Assembly: GCF_000764185.1 (NCBI RefSeq)
Contig: NZ_JQEC01000004.1
Span: forward strand, 186,001-250,000
Direction: 5' to 3'
Source: Colwellia psychrerythraea
GTDB lineage: Bacteria > Pseudomonadota > Gammaproteobacteria > Enterobacterales > Alteromonadaceae
DNA: 64,000 nt
Part shown: positions 28,652-37,550 of the stretch, in pieces
Position numbering within the stretch: position 1 is the stretch's first letter
Layout of the letters: each line of letters opens with the position of its first letter
The notes under the pieces: model-generated
Databases searched by the model: none
What the model was told of the DNA's origin: nothing
What the model saw: only the letters and a program-made list of their open reading frames with translations
Program-made: the position numbers and the translations under genes

Positions 28652-29095
28652 ATGGCAACGAAGCAACTTGACACAATCTTAAAATATGAGCTAGACAACG
28701 AAAAACGCTGTGCCGATCAATTGAAAGTTGCCGAAAATGAATATCAACAAAATATTACCCGCTTGCAGGGGGTTGCCGACTACCGCTTAGAATATATGAA
28801 ACGATTAAGTCAACGAGCAGAGCAGGGCTTAGATAGCGCGACTTACAGTCATTATCATGCCTTTATCGCCAAACTTGATACCGCTTCAGCGCAGGTGGAA
28901 ATAGCTATGCGACAAGCCAAGGCACTGGTTGAGCAAAGTAAAAGTATCTGGCTTAAACAACGACAAAAAGTAAAAGCGGTTGAGTTATTACGCGATAAAC
29001 GCTTGAAAAAAATAGCTGTCGCAGCAGATAGAGCAGAACAAAAAATGTTTGATGAAATAGCCACACAGCAATACATTCGTCGACCTGTGCGTTAG
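28652..29095 (+). CDS. fliJ: Flagellar export protein FliJ
   Basis: A 147-residue two-helix coiled-coil protein, the central stalk of the FliI hexamer. Nearly the whole sequence is helix-forming with heptad character (LDTILKYELDNEKRCADQLK, IWLKQRQKVKAVELLRDKRL). The length and position after fliI are canonical. This is the last gene of the fliE operon before a 185-base gap. Confidence 0.92.
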   Translation: MATKQLDTILKYELDNEKRCADQLKVAENEYQQNITRLQGVADYRLEYMKRLSQRAEQGLDSATYSHYHAFIAKLDTASAQVEIAMRQAKALVEQSKSIWLKQRQKVKAVELLRDKRLKKIAVAADRAEQKMFDEIATQQYIRRPVR

Positions 29096-29131
29096 TCGTC
29101 TTCCAACAAAATAAGTTTAAAACTTAGTAAC

Positions 29132-29146
29132 TGGAATGATTATTGC
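29132..29146 (+). promoter_or_regulatory. Sigma-54 promoter for the fliK operon
   Basis: TGGAATGATTATTGC keeps GG and GC 10 bases apart with a perfect TTGC box; the -24 box is weaker (TGGAAT against TGGCAC). It lies 135 bases before the fliK ATG in the gap after fliJ, suggesting that fliK to flhB form a separately started operon. Confidence 0.6.
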
Positions 29147-29280
29147 TCTATTTCTCTAATAGATAATTAATAAAGTGCTATTAAATAGCTACAACAGCGA
29201 ATATCTAAATACACTCAGGCGATTAACAGCAAAGCAGTGCCGTGATAATTTTATTATTTTAGCTAAATTCAACTATTGGG

Positions 29281-31311
29281 ATGACTATGCAGCCAGTAAA
29301 TGTGTTACCTACTTTTATATCGCAAGATACTGATTCAAAAGCTAAAGATTATTTAGGCTCTTCTGATGGGCAGGATAAAGATGATGGCTTTTCGCGCTTA
29401 GTTGAACAACATGTTAGTGAAGAAAGTAAAACAACCATTAATAAATATTCCCAAGAACAAGTGACATCAACGACGGCAAATAATGGTAATACTATTGCTG
29501 AAAGCGACAAAAATGACACGGGTGAACTAAGTGGCCGCCAAGAAAGTGACTCGTCGGCTCAAGATAGTACTGGCGATGAAGGTAATACCAACCCAGAAAG
29601 TGCTGAGAATACTTCCTCAAATAACGCCCAAGAAAACACAAGTGATAGTGAAAACTCTCCTAACAATGAAGCATTAACGGAGTCTGAACAGTTTATTTCT
29701 CTGCTTTATAATAGCGATCAGACGTTAACGAATACACTTGATAGGTCAAAGCAGTCCGATCAAGTAAAAACAGCCAACTCTGCTAATAAGCAAACAGTGG
29801 TGGTTGATACTGAGGATGTTGTTGAAACTAGAGGTAAAGTTAATCAATACGGTGTAGAGGCTAATGAAAATGGCAAATCAAATGGTCGAAACTCTGCAGA
29901 GATGACCTTTGATCATAAGCTTAAGGCCTTTTCAAAAGATGAGTTACTTATCCGAGCACAGTTAAAAGAAGGTGCTGTAACCCAGCAAGCTAGCGGTCAA
30001 GTGCTAAAAGATTATCAACAATCATTGCAGTCACAGCAGAGTCTTGTTAAAAATCAAAGTATTACTAGCGAGAAGTTAATGAATACTCAGCGGGTAAATG
30101 GACAGCTTAATAATAAAATATCTGATTTAGCTCCAAGTATTTCACCAGCAAGTAAAAGCCAATTTACTGAGCAAGTAGATTCTGGGTTATACCAGCTCCC
30201 TGTTGAGCCTATTGGTAAGGGAGAATTAATGGATGAAGAAGTACCCACTTTACTAAAAGAGCTGGCGACTAAAAGTAATAGTCAATTGGCAACAGATGTA
30301 AGTGACAAGGTAAAAATTGCAGAGAGTAAAATCGCTAAAAATGCTGTGGAGGCGGTAAATAACAAAACCAGCAAGAGTGAGCCAAAAACTGCACAGGTTA
30401 GTAATGTTAGTGATTTGCAACCAGGTAAAGCCAATATAGATAAAGTCATAACAGAGCGAAATTCAGCTGTCTCTCTTTTGGCCGAAAACATAACCAAGGC
30501 CCAGTCTGTGCAAGGACAGGAAAAGCAGCCAGTGATGAGCAGTGCACAAGTGCAGGCATTACAACAAGCTCAGGCGCAACAAAAAACTCAATCGATAGTT
30601 AGCGAAACAGAGTCGGTAGAAAATGCTGGTGAGGACTTTATAGATGCTATGTTAATGGCTGAAGATACACCATTAGAGCAGAGCGTCAAAACAGTCAGTA
30701 AGCTTGATAATACAGCCACTCGATCGGTAGCTGAGGCACAAGCACTATCGATACAAGCCACACAAAACAAGCAAAGTAATGATGCCTATAGTGAACATCA
30801 AGTTTCTGAAGTGCTTAATCATAATGTTGCTAGCGATATTGCTCAGATCCAAAAAAGCAATGTTCAACTTCAGCAAGAAACCATTGCCATCTTTAGAAAA
30901 GATTTTGCCGATGCAGTAAAAGATAAAGTGATGATAATGATCAATCAGAAATTACAACAATTTGATATTACCCTTGATCCCCCTGAATTTGGCAATATGC
31001 AGGTACGTGTTAATTTACAAGGTGAGCAAGCAGCAGTTAATTTCGTCGTACAAAACCAGCAAGCTAAGGAAGCGCTAGAGGAAAATATGCACAAATTAAA
31101 AGAAATGCTTGCTGAGCAAGGTGTTGATGTTGGTGGCGCAAATGTTGAGCAACAAAGTCAGCAACAAAGTAATGATGAAAATAATATGAAGCAAAATAAT
31201 GATAACGCATCATTGTTAGCTAGCGAAAATGAAGGCGCGGATAATGTCGAACATGTTTTATCGGCTCGGTTGTTCGATTCTTCTGCAACTGGCGTAGATT
31301 ACTATGCTTAA
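29281..31311 (+). CDS. fliK: Hook-length control protein FliK
   Basis: A 676-residue molecular ruler secreted during hook growth, which switches export specificity through FlhB. Most of the protein is low-complexity Ser/Asn/Gln/Glu-rich sequence, as is usual. The conserved C-terminal switch domain is at about 545-620 (MIMINQKLQQFDITLDPPEF, GNMQVRVNLQGEQAAVNFVV, and the following LKEMLAEQGVDV). A Gln/Asn-rich tail follows. The length is above the enterobacterial norm, but long rulers are common in marine gammaproteobacteria. Confidence 0.9.
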   Translation: MTMQPVNVLPTFISQDTDSKAKDYLGSSDGQDKDDGFSRLVEQHVSEESKTTINKYSQEQVTSTTANNGNTIAESDKNDTGELSGRQESDSSAQDSTGDEGNTNPESAENTSSNNAQENTSDSENSPNNEALTESEQFISLLYNSDQTLTNTLDRSKQSDQVKTANSANKQTVVVDTEDVVETRGKVNQYGVEANENGKSNGRNSAEMTFDHKLKAFSKDELLIRAQLKEGAVTQQASGQVLKDYQQSLQSQQSLVKNQSITSEKLMNTQRVNGQLNNKISDLAPSISPASKSQFTEQVDSGLYQLPVEPIGKGELMDEEVPTLLKELATKSNSQLATDVSDKVKIAESKIAKNAVEAVNNKTSKSEPKTAQVSNVSDLQPGKANIDKVITERNSAVSLLAENITKAQSVQGQEKQPVMSSAQVQALQQAQAQQKTQSIVSETESVENAGEDFIDAMLMAEDTPLEQSVKTVSKLDNTATRSVAEAQALSIQATQNKQSNDAYSEHQVSEVLNHNVASDIAQIQKSNVQLQQETIAIFRKDFADAVKDKVMIMINQKLQQFDITLDPPEFGNMQVRVNLQGEQAAVNFVVQNQQAKEALEENMHKLKEMLAEQGVDVGGANVEQQSQQQSNDENNMKQNNDNASLLASENEGADNVEHVLSARLFDSSATGVDYYA

Positions 31312-31448
31312 TTGGCTAAAATGAAGTTAAGTTGATGAAAACACATTGGCTCAAAGACTATTCAAGGATATAGTCTAACAATAAATACTATGTCATTCAT
31401 TAGTCACTATTAATTTGATTGTTTTGGCGGTAAATCTAAAGGATTCTC

Positions 31449-32009
31449 ATGGCAGACGAAAAAGAAAATGCTAAAGAAGGTGAGTTGGAGCTAGACAACT
31501 CAGGTAAAAAGAAAAAGATGATAATCATCATAATTGCCGTGGTAGTTTTACTCGGTGGTGCTGGGGCTGGTTATTTCTTCTTTATGGGGGGCAGTGACAA
31601 AGCCACAAGTCAAACAGATATTGATGCTGCGTTAGACAGTGATTCAGGTGAGGCTGCAGCGCCTGAAGTAGATGCCGGTGCACAATTAGGTTCCGCCTTG
31701 TATGTACCAATGCCAAGACCCTTTCGTTTCAATGTACCAGGTGCTGCACGCGATCGTTTTGTCGAAATACGTGTACAACTATTAGTTCGTGGTGGCGATA
31801 ATGAAGAAAATGCAAAAATGCATATTCCATTAATTGAAAGTACTTTGCTGGGAGTATTCTCTCAAGCCAATGCCGATGACTTGGCAACTAGTGCTGGAAA
31901 AACCTCTTTAAAACAGAAATCACTAGCTGCAGTACAGAAAATAATGACAGATATAGAAGGTGATAAAACCATAGAGAAAGTTCTCTTCACAGGTTTTGTC
32001 ATGCAGTAG
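31449..32009 (+). CDS. fliL: Flagellar basal body protein FliL
   Basis: A 186-residue single-pass inner-membrane protein that supports stator function. Residues 25-46 (MIIIIIAVVVLLGGAGAGYFFF) are the membrane segment after a charged cytoplasmic tail. The periplasmic domain has the FliL pattern (DRFVEIRVQLLVRG, IPLIESTLLGVFS, and the final IEKVLFTGFVMQ). Confidence 0.94.
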   Translation: MADEKENAKEGELELDNSGKKKKMIIIIIAVVVLLGGAGAGYFFFMGGSDKATSQTDIDAALDSDSGEAAAPEVDAGAQLGSALYVPMPRPFRFNVPGAARDRFVEIRVQLLVRGGDNEENAKMHIPLIESTLLGVFSQANADDLATSAGKTSLKQKSLAAVQKIMTDIEGDKTIEKVLFTGFVMQ

Positions 32010-32106
32010 TTAAGTTTGCATGCCTGTAGAAGCTAACAATATTAAAGTCATGCTAACTTAACGTTTAAATAGATACTTAAATAGAAAATTATAAAGAGAC
32101 TATCGA

Positions 32107-33171
32107 GTGAGTGATTTATTATCCCAAGACGAGATTGATGCCTTATTACATGGCGTTGATGATGTTGAAGAAGAAGAAGAAGTTGAGGATGTCGTGCAAT
32201 CGAAAGATGGCACCTCTGATTATGACTTCTCTTCACAGGATCGTATTGTCCGTGGCCGAATGCCTACCTTGGAAATGGTCAACGAACGTTTTGCTCGCCA
32301 TATGCGTATTAGTTTATTCAACATGATGCGCCGAACAGCTGAAGTTTCTATTAATGGTATTCAAATGATTAAGTTTGGTGAGTACATACATACCCTGTTT
32401 GTCCCCACTAGTTTGAATATGGTACGTTTTCGTCCGTTAAAAGGTACTGCGTTAATCACTATGGAAGCTCGTTTGGTATTTATCCTTGTTGATAACTTTT
32501 TTGGTGGTGATGGTCGTTATCATGCCAAAATAGAAGGCCGCGAATTTACCCCGACAGAGCGCCGAATAATTCAAATGTTGCTAAAGCTTATTTTTGAAGA
32601 TTACAAAGAAGCTTGGTCACCCGTTATGGATGTCTCTTTTGAATACTTAGACTCAGAAGTTAACCCTTCAATGGCCAATATTGTTAGCCCTACGGAAGTG
32701 GTTGTTATCAGCTCTTTTCATATTGAATTAGATGGTGGTGGTGGTGATTTTCACATTGCGTTACCTTATTCGATGCTCGAGCCTATTCGTGAACTGTTAG
32801 ATGCCGGCGTACAAAGTGATAAAGAAGACACTGATATGCGTTGGTCAAAGGCATTACGCGATGAAATAATGGGTGTGCACGTAAATATTAATACTAAGTT
32901 TATTGAGGTTGATCTTCCATTAAGTCAAATCATGGAATTGCAAGCTGGGGATATTATCCCTATTGAAATGCCAGAGCATATTACTGTACTCATTGAAGAC
33001 TTACCCACGTTTAGAGCTAAGTTAGGGCGAAGCCGAGATAATATAGCTTTGAAAATTGAATCTAAAATTAGACGACCTGAATCGGCCAAGTCTGAATTAA
33101 CTATTTTAACTAAAGGTGGTAAACGCCTTGATAGTGATGCAGAGCTGCATCTGCTCGAAGACGACTTATAA
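32107..33171 (+). CDS. fliM: Motor switch protein FliM
   Basis: A 354-residue C-ring protein that receives CheY-P. The N-terminal LLSQDEIDALLHG is the CheY-P docking peptide. The middle domain has the CheC-like GGxG-type loop (DNFFGGDGRYHAKIEGREFT). The C-terminus is the SpoA domain (EVDLPLSQIMELQAGDIIPI). The start is GTG 32107, which places the docking peptide at residue 4 as in other FliM proteins. Confidence 0.96.
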   Translation: MSDLLSQDEIDALLHGVDDVEEEEEVEDVVQSKDGTSDYDFSSQDRIVRGRMPTLEMVNERFARHMRISLFNMMRRTAEVSINGIQMIKFGEYIHTLFVPTSLNMVRFRPLKGTALITMEARLVFILVDNFFGGDGRYHAKIEGREFTPTERRIIQMLLKLIFEDYKEAWSPVMDVSFEYLDSEVNPSMANIVSPTEVVVISSFHIELDGGGGDFHIALPYSMLEPIRELLDAGVQSDKEDTDMRWSKALRDEIMGVHVNINTKFIEVDLPLSQIMELQAGDIIPIEMPEHITVLIEDLPTFRAKLGRSRDNIALKIESKIRRPESAKSELTILTKGGKRLDSDAELHLLEDDL

Positions 33172-33233
33172 GCTGTTTTGGGAATAAAATAAGTCTAAAT
33201 ATTTGAATAAAATTATAAATTGAGGCCAGTGGT

Positions 33234-33638
33234 ATGAGTAACGATAAAGACGAAGACCTGAGTATGTGGGATGAGGCGCTAGATGAGCAAGCCGAAGCAA
33301 GAGTCGCAGGTGAAGGTGCAGAAACGGTTGAACTTGAAGAGTTAACCGAGGATGAGGCGCCGATTACCGGAGAGGAAAAGCGTAAACTAGATGCTATCTT
33401 AGATATTCCAGTAACCATTTCTATGGAAGTTGGCCGCAGTAATATCAGTATTCGTAATTTATTGCAATTGAACCAAGGTTCAGTGGTTGAATTAGACCGG
33501 GTAGCGGGTGAGTCACTCGATGTTTTAGTTAATGGCACTTTAATTGCTCATGGTGAAGTGGTTGTGGTTAATGATAAGTTCGGTATTCGGTTGACCGACG
33601 TTGTTAGCCAAGTAGAACGTATTAAAAAATTAAAGTAG
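33234..33638 (+). CDS. fliN: Motor switch protein FliN
   Basis: A 134-residue C-ring protein. The first 60 residues are acidic. The SpoA domain follows (ILDIPVTISMEVGRSNISIR, LLQLNQGSVVELDRVAGESL, then LIAHGEVVVVNDKFGIRLTD). It binds FliH and helps form the switch with FliM. It ends 8 bases before fliO. Confidence 0.96.
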   Translation: MSNDKDEDLSMWDEALDEQAEARVAGEGAETVELEELTEDEAPITGEEKRKLDAILDIPVTISMEVGRSNISIRNLLQLNQGSVVELDRVAGESLDVLVNGTLIAHGEVVVVNDKFGIRLTDVVSQVERIKKLK

Positions 33639-33645
33639 CTCAACT

Positions 33646-34209
33646 ATGAACGTTACCCGTAGCAGGTTCAAAAACATTCAATCAATGACAACAAAAACAA
33701 TGCGCATATTTTTGGTTACCTGTTGTTATCTACTGTCATGGGCGGCGTTAGCACAAAGCAATACAACAAACAGTATTGCTGGGCAAAATATTGTTACTGA
33801 AAATAGCTCTGGTCAAAACGTAGCAATTACAGAGGTTATTGAGCAAGAGAGTACTGCTGAGAACAGTCCTCAGGTGGGAAAACATGTTAGGTCTAATATG
33901 AATGCCGGTAGTATGATTTTATCTTTGCTAATGGTTTTAGCATTAATTATTATCTGTGCTTTTGTCCTCAAGCGTTTTAAATTTACTCAGCAAGGTATTA
34001 GTCAGCTTAAAGTGATAACCAGCTTATCGTTAGGTACCAAAGAGCGAATTATGGTAGTACAAGTGGGAGAGCAGCAATTATTACTAGGGGTCACCGCTGG
34101 GAAAATCACCTTGTTAGATAAATTATCTGAGCCATTAGTCAGCCAGAATATCACGACTGGGGATTTACCAAAAAACATATTATCCTTTTTATCAGCTAAA
34201 AGGTCGTAA
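33646..34209 (+). CDS. fliO: Flagellar biosynthesis protein FliO
   Basis: A 187-residue membrane protein that helps assemble FliP. An N-terminal hydrophobic signal-like segment (IFLVTCCYLLSWAALAQ) and a second segment at about 87-107 (MILSLLMVLALIIICAFVLKRF) are followed by the FliO cytoplasmic domain (VITSLSLGTKERIMVVQVGE, QQLLLGVTAGKITLLDKL). The first ATG is used; ATGs at residues 14 and 19 are possible alternative starts. Confidence 0.9.
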   Translation: MNVTRSRFKNIQSMTTKTMRIFLVTCCYLLSWAALAQSNTTNSIAGQNIVTENSSGQNVAITEVIEQESTAENSPQVGKHVRSNMNAGSMILSLLMVLALIIICAFVLKRFKFTQQGISQLKVITSLSLGTKERIMVVQVGEQQLLLGVTAGKITLLDKLSEPLVSQNITTGDLPKNILSFLSAKRS

Positions 34210-34304
34210 CTAGAGTTATGGTCAATAACCAGATAGAACTTTCAGGGTAATTAATTGCAATTCGGGTTATAAACTAGGTTTACATATAGGAAGCTCAGGG
34301 AACC

Positions 34305-35063
34305 ATGAAAAGAATTTTGTTCTTCATCATCATAGCTATATCTATGCTCAGTGTGAGCTTTGGCGCTTTTGCCGAAGACTTATCATTATCAGCATTAAAG
34401 CTCACTACCAACCCTGATGGCTCGCAAGAGTATTCGGTAAATTTACAAATATTAATTTTCATGACGGCGCTAAGCTTTATTCCTGCTGCTGTCATCATGA
34501 TGACATCATTTACCCGAATAGTAGTAGTAATGGCTATTTTACGACAAGCTTTTGGTCTTCAGCAAACACCATCTAACCAAGTCATTATCGGTTTAACGCT
34601 GTTTATGACATTGTTCATTATGACGCCAGTCTATAATCAAATAGATAAAACCGCCATTCAACCCTATATATCTGAGCAGCTGACTTCTAGTGAGGCCATC
34701 GATCTTGGCAAAATACCACTGCGTGCTTTTATGTTGGAGCAAACTCGTGTTAAAGACCTTGATACATTAGCAGGCATGGCTGGTATTGAATCGGTGGATA
34801 AACCAACCGATTTACCAATGACGGTAATAATCCCAGCTTTTATCATCAGTGAATTAAAAACGGCCTTTCAAATAGGCTTTATATTATTTATTCCTTTTTT
34901 GATCATTGACTTGGTTGTTGCCAGTATATTGATGGCAATGGGTATGATGATGTTATCGCCTATGATTGTATCTTTACCATTTAAATTGATGTTATTCGTT
35001 TTGGTTGATGGTTGGAACCTAGTGATTGGTACTATCGCTACCAGTTATGGTATGGGTAGTTAG
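34305..35063 (+). CDS. fliP: Flagellar export gate protein FliP
   Basis: A 252-residue export-gate subunit. It has a cleavable-type signal peptide ([20 protein letters not shown]) and four membrane segments. Family motifs are [39 protein letters not shown], and [20 protein letters not shown]. FliP forms the core pore with FliQ and FliR, encoded next. Confidence 0.96.
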   Translation: MKRILFFIIIAISMLSVSFGAFAEDLSLSALKLTTNPDGSQEYSVNLQILIFMTALSFIPAAVIMMTSFTRIVVVMAILRQAFGLQQTPSNQVIIGLTLFMTLFIMTPVYNQIDKTAIQPYISEQLTSSEAIDLGKIPLRAFMLEQTRVKDLDTLAGMAGIESVDKPTDLPMTVIIPAFIISELKTAFQIGFILFIPFLIIDLVVASILMAMGMMMLSPMIVSLPFKLMLFVLVDGWNLVIGTIATSYGMGS

Positions 35064-35163
35064 TCTGATGTTAAGTTATTAATACGGCAATAGCGTTTTA
35101 GTCATATTTTATTTGTATTTTAAAATATAGTGTTTAATAAATAGGGTAAAAAGAGAGTAAATT

Positions 35164-35433
35164 ATGGGACCTGAAATCTATGTAGATATGTTAGGCGACG
35201 CTTTATTACTCGTTATTATATTAGTCTGCGCTATTATTTTACCTAGCCTTGCTGTGGGGTTGATGGTTGCTATATTTCAAGCAGCGACATCAATTAATGA
35301 ACAAACATTAAGCTTTTTACCAAGATTAATTGTTACCTTATTGGCGCTAATTATAGGTGGTCATTGGCTGGTACAAAAGGTGATGGATTATACCATTCGT
35401 CTCATTTCTAGTATTCCCAGTGTTATTATTTAA
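35164..35433 (+). CDS. fliQ: Flagellar export gate protein FliQ
   Basis: An 89-residue protein with two membrane helices. PSLAVGLMVAIFQAATSINE and QTLSFLPRLIVTLLALIIGG are the family motifs. It wraps the FliP-FliR core of the export gate. Confidence 0.96.
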   Translation: MGPEIYVDMLGDALLLVIILVCAIILPSLAVGLMVAIFQAATSINEQTLSFLPRLIVTLLALIIGGHWLVQKVMDYTIRLISSIPSVII

Positions 35434-35494
35434 TGGTTAGTTTTGTGTTATTTCTAGTTCTGGCTATTAAAACAATTGTTATCGGTACTTAGTC

Positions 35495-36277
35495 ATGGAA
35501 TTTACAGCCGCTGTTATTAATCAGTTTGTAGCAGACTTTATTTTGCCATTTAGTCGTATATCTGCATTAGTTATGACTATGATAGGCTTTAGCGCCAAAA
35601 CTATTCCAGGGCGGGTAAAGCTGTTTTTATCCTTCTCAATTACTTTTGCTATTCTGCCTGCAATCCCACCGGTACAAGATATTGATTTAATGTCTATTAC
35701 TACGGCAATATTACTTGGGCAGCAGATGATTATTGGCGTTATGATTGGCTTTGTAACCGTTATGGTAGTTAATACATTTACTTTGGCTGGACAAATTATT
35801 GCCATGCAATCAGGCCTAGGTTTTGCGTCCCTAGTTGATCCTGCCAGTGGTATGAATGTTCCCGCTATTGGGCAGTTTTTCCTGATCTTATCTTCATTGC
35901 TCTTTTGGGTAATGGATGGACACTTAGCTTATTTGCAGTTTGTTGTCGCTAGTTTTGACACCCTTCCAATTCCCACTGAACACCTATCAAGTATTAAATA
36001 TCGAGAAATTGTTGAGTGGGGCAGTTGGATGTTTGCTACCGCGTTATCTCTTGCTTTAGCGCCGATCACCGCAATGTTATTGATTAATTTTTCTTTTGGT
36101 ATTATGACCAGAGCTGCGCCGCAACTAAATATTTTTGCTATTGGCTTTCCTATCACCATGATGGCCGGTTTACTTATTATGTGGCTAACTTTTGGTAACT
36201 TCTTTACTCATTTTGAATTGCAGTGGCAACGTGCACTGGATTTTAGCTGTTACCTCATTGATTGTAAGATGGCATAA
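35495..36277 (+). CDS. fliR: Flagellar export gate protein FliR
   Basis: A 260-residue membrane protein with about six helices. FliR marks include GFSAKTIPGRVKLFLSFSIT, LAGQIIAMQSGLGFASLVDP, and NIFAIGFPITMMAGLLIMWL. The stop is immediately followed by the flhB ATG (TAA-ATG), so the two are coupled. Confidence 0.96.
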   Translation: MEFTAAVINQFVADFILPFSRISALVMTMIGFSAKTIPGRVKLFLSFSITFAILPAIPPVQDIDLMSITTAILLGQQMIIGVMIGFVTVMVVNTFTLAGQIIAMQSGLGFASLVDPASGMNVPAIGQFFLILSSLLFWVMDGHLAYLQFVVASFDTLPIPTEHLSSIKYREIVEWGSWMFATALSLALAPITAMLLINFSFGIMTRAAPQLNIFAIGFPITMMAGLLIMWLTFGNFFTHFELQWQRALDFSCYLIDCKMA

Positions 36278-37408
36278 ATGGCTGATTCTGATAGCGGTGA
36301 AAAAAGTGAAGAGCCCACGGCGAAAAAACTCACCGACGCCCGAAAAAAAGGCCAAATTGCTCGCTCCAAAGATTTAGGTACCTTTTTTGTATTGGTGGGC
36401 AGTGCCTGCGCTATGTTACTTATGGGCAAAGCATTAGCAGCGTCAATGGCAAATATGATGAGCCATATGTTTACCTTAAGCCGTGAACAAGCTATGGACG
36501 TTAATGCGCTTTTTAAAGTGATAAACGATGGTGTCTACCAGATCATTCCCCCATTAATGTGGATCTTTTTTATCGTTATGTTAGCAGCATTTGTTGGTAA
36601 TACTTTACTTGGTGGCATGAGTTTTTCGTGGGAGGCGATGATGCCAAAAGCAAGTAAACTATCCCCTATAGCCGGATTTAAACGGATGTTTGGCGTTCAA
36701 GCTGCGGTCGAGTTGATTAAATCTATTTTAAAATTTTTTGTTGTTTTCACCGTAGCTTTTTTACTACTCAGTGGTTTATTTGAAGAAATTTTAGGTTTAA
36801 GTCGGGAAACCAGTCCTGCTAATTTTGAACATGCCACCACCATGTTACTGTGGATGTTTCTGGTGTTAGCTTTATCCATTGGTATTATTGTTATTATTGA
36901 TGCGCCTTATCAGGTTTGGAATCATAACCGTCAATTAAAAATGACCAAACAAGAAATTAAAGATGAGCATAAAAGTAGTGAAGGTAGTCCAGAAATAAAG
37001 GGACGTATTCGTAGAACTCAATATGAAATGTCACAACGACGCATGATGCAAGACGTTCCTGATTCTGATGTGGTGATAACGAATCCAACGCATTTTTCAA
37101 TCGCGCTAAAATACGATGCAGCGGCAGGTGGTGCTCCAGTTATGTCAGCAAAAGGTGTAGATGAAATGGCACTACATATTCGTACTATCGCTAAAGAGCA
37201 TCAAATTGAAATAATTCAATCACCGGCTTTAGCTCGGTCGCTCTATTATACCGCCGAGGTAGGTGATGATATTCCGGAAGAGTTATTTGCTGCGGTTGCT
37301 CAAGTCTTAGCGTTTATTTTTCAACTTAATGAACATAAAAAAGGCAACGCTAAAAAACCTATTCCTGTTGCAAAAGAATTACCAATTCCCGAAGATTTTA
37401 GATATTAA
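36278..37408 (+). CDS. flhB: Export switch protein FlhB
   Basis: A 376-residue export-gate protein that changes substrate specificity when cleaved. The N-terminal cytoplasmic start (EKSEEPTAKKLTDARKKGQI) is typical and is followed by four membrane segments. The self-cleavage motif NPTH is at residues 269-272 (VITNPTHFSIALKY), the same numbering as in Salmonella. It closes the fliK-flhB operon. Confidence 0.97.
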   Translation: MADSDSGEKSEEPTAKKLTDARKKGQIARSKDLGTFFVLVGSACAMLLMGKALAASMANMMSHMFTLSREQAMDVNALFKVINDGVYQIIPPLMWIFFIVMLAAFVGNTLLGGMSFSWEAMMPKASKLSPIAGFKRMFGVQAAVELIKSILKFFVVFTVAFLLLSGLFEEILGLSRETSPANFEHATTMLLWMFLVLALSIGIIVIIDAPYQVWNHNRQLKMTKQEIKDEHKSSEGSPEIKGRIRRTQYEMSQRRMMQDVPDSDVVITNPTHFSIALKYDAAAGGAPVMSAKGVDEMALHIRTIAKEHQIEIIQSPALARSLYYTAEVGDDIPEELFAAVAQVLAFIFQLNEHKKGNAKKPIPVAKELPIPEDFRY

Positions 37409-37495
37409 TAAAAATATTGGTATAAAGTGAATTTATTGTAATAGTGTAGCAATATTATTCATTAAAACCTTGCCAAAGAGAGATAGTTCATCTTT

Positions 37496-37510
37496 TGGTA
37501 TAAGAATTGC
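37496..37510 (+). promoter_or_regulatory. Sigma-54 promoter for the flhA operon
   Basis: TGGTATAAGAATTGC keeps GG and GC 10 bases apart with a perfect TTGC box. Transcription would start near 37522, 30 bases before ATG 37551. The site also argues against a TTG start at 37470, which would lie upstream of the transcript. Confidence 0.7.
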
Positions 37511-37550
37511 TAATTCATCAGTACTGTCAAAAAAACATCATGAAGTAGTA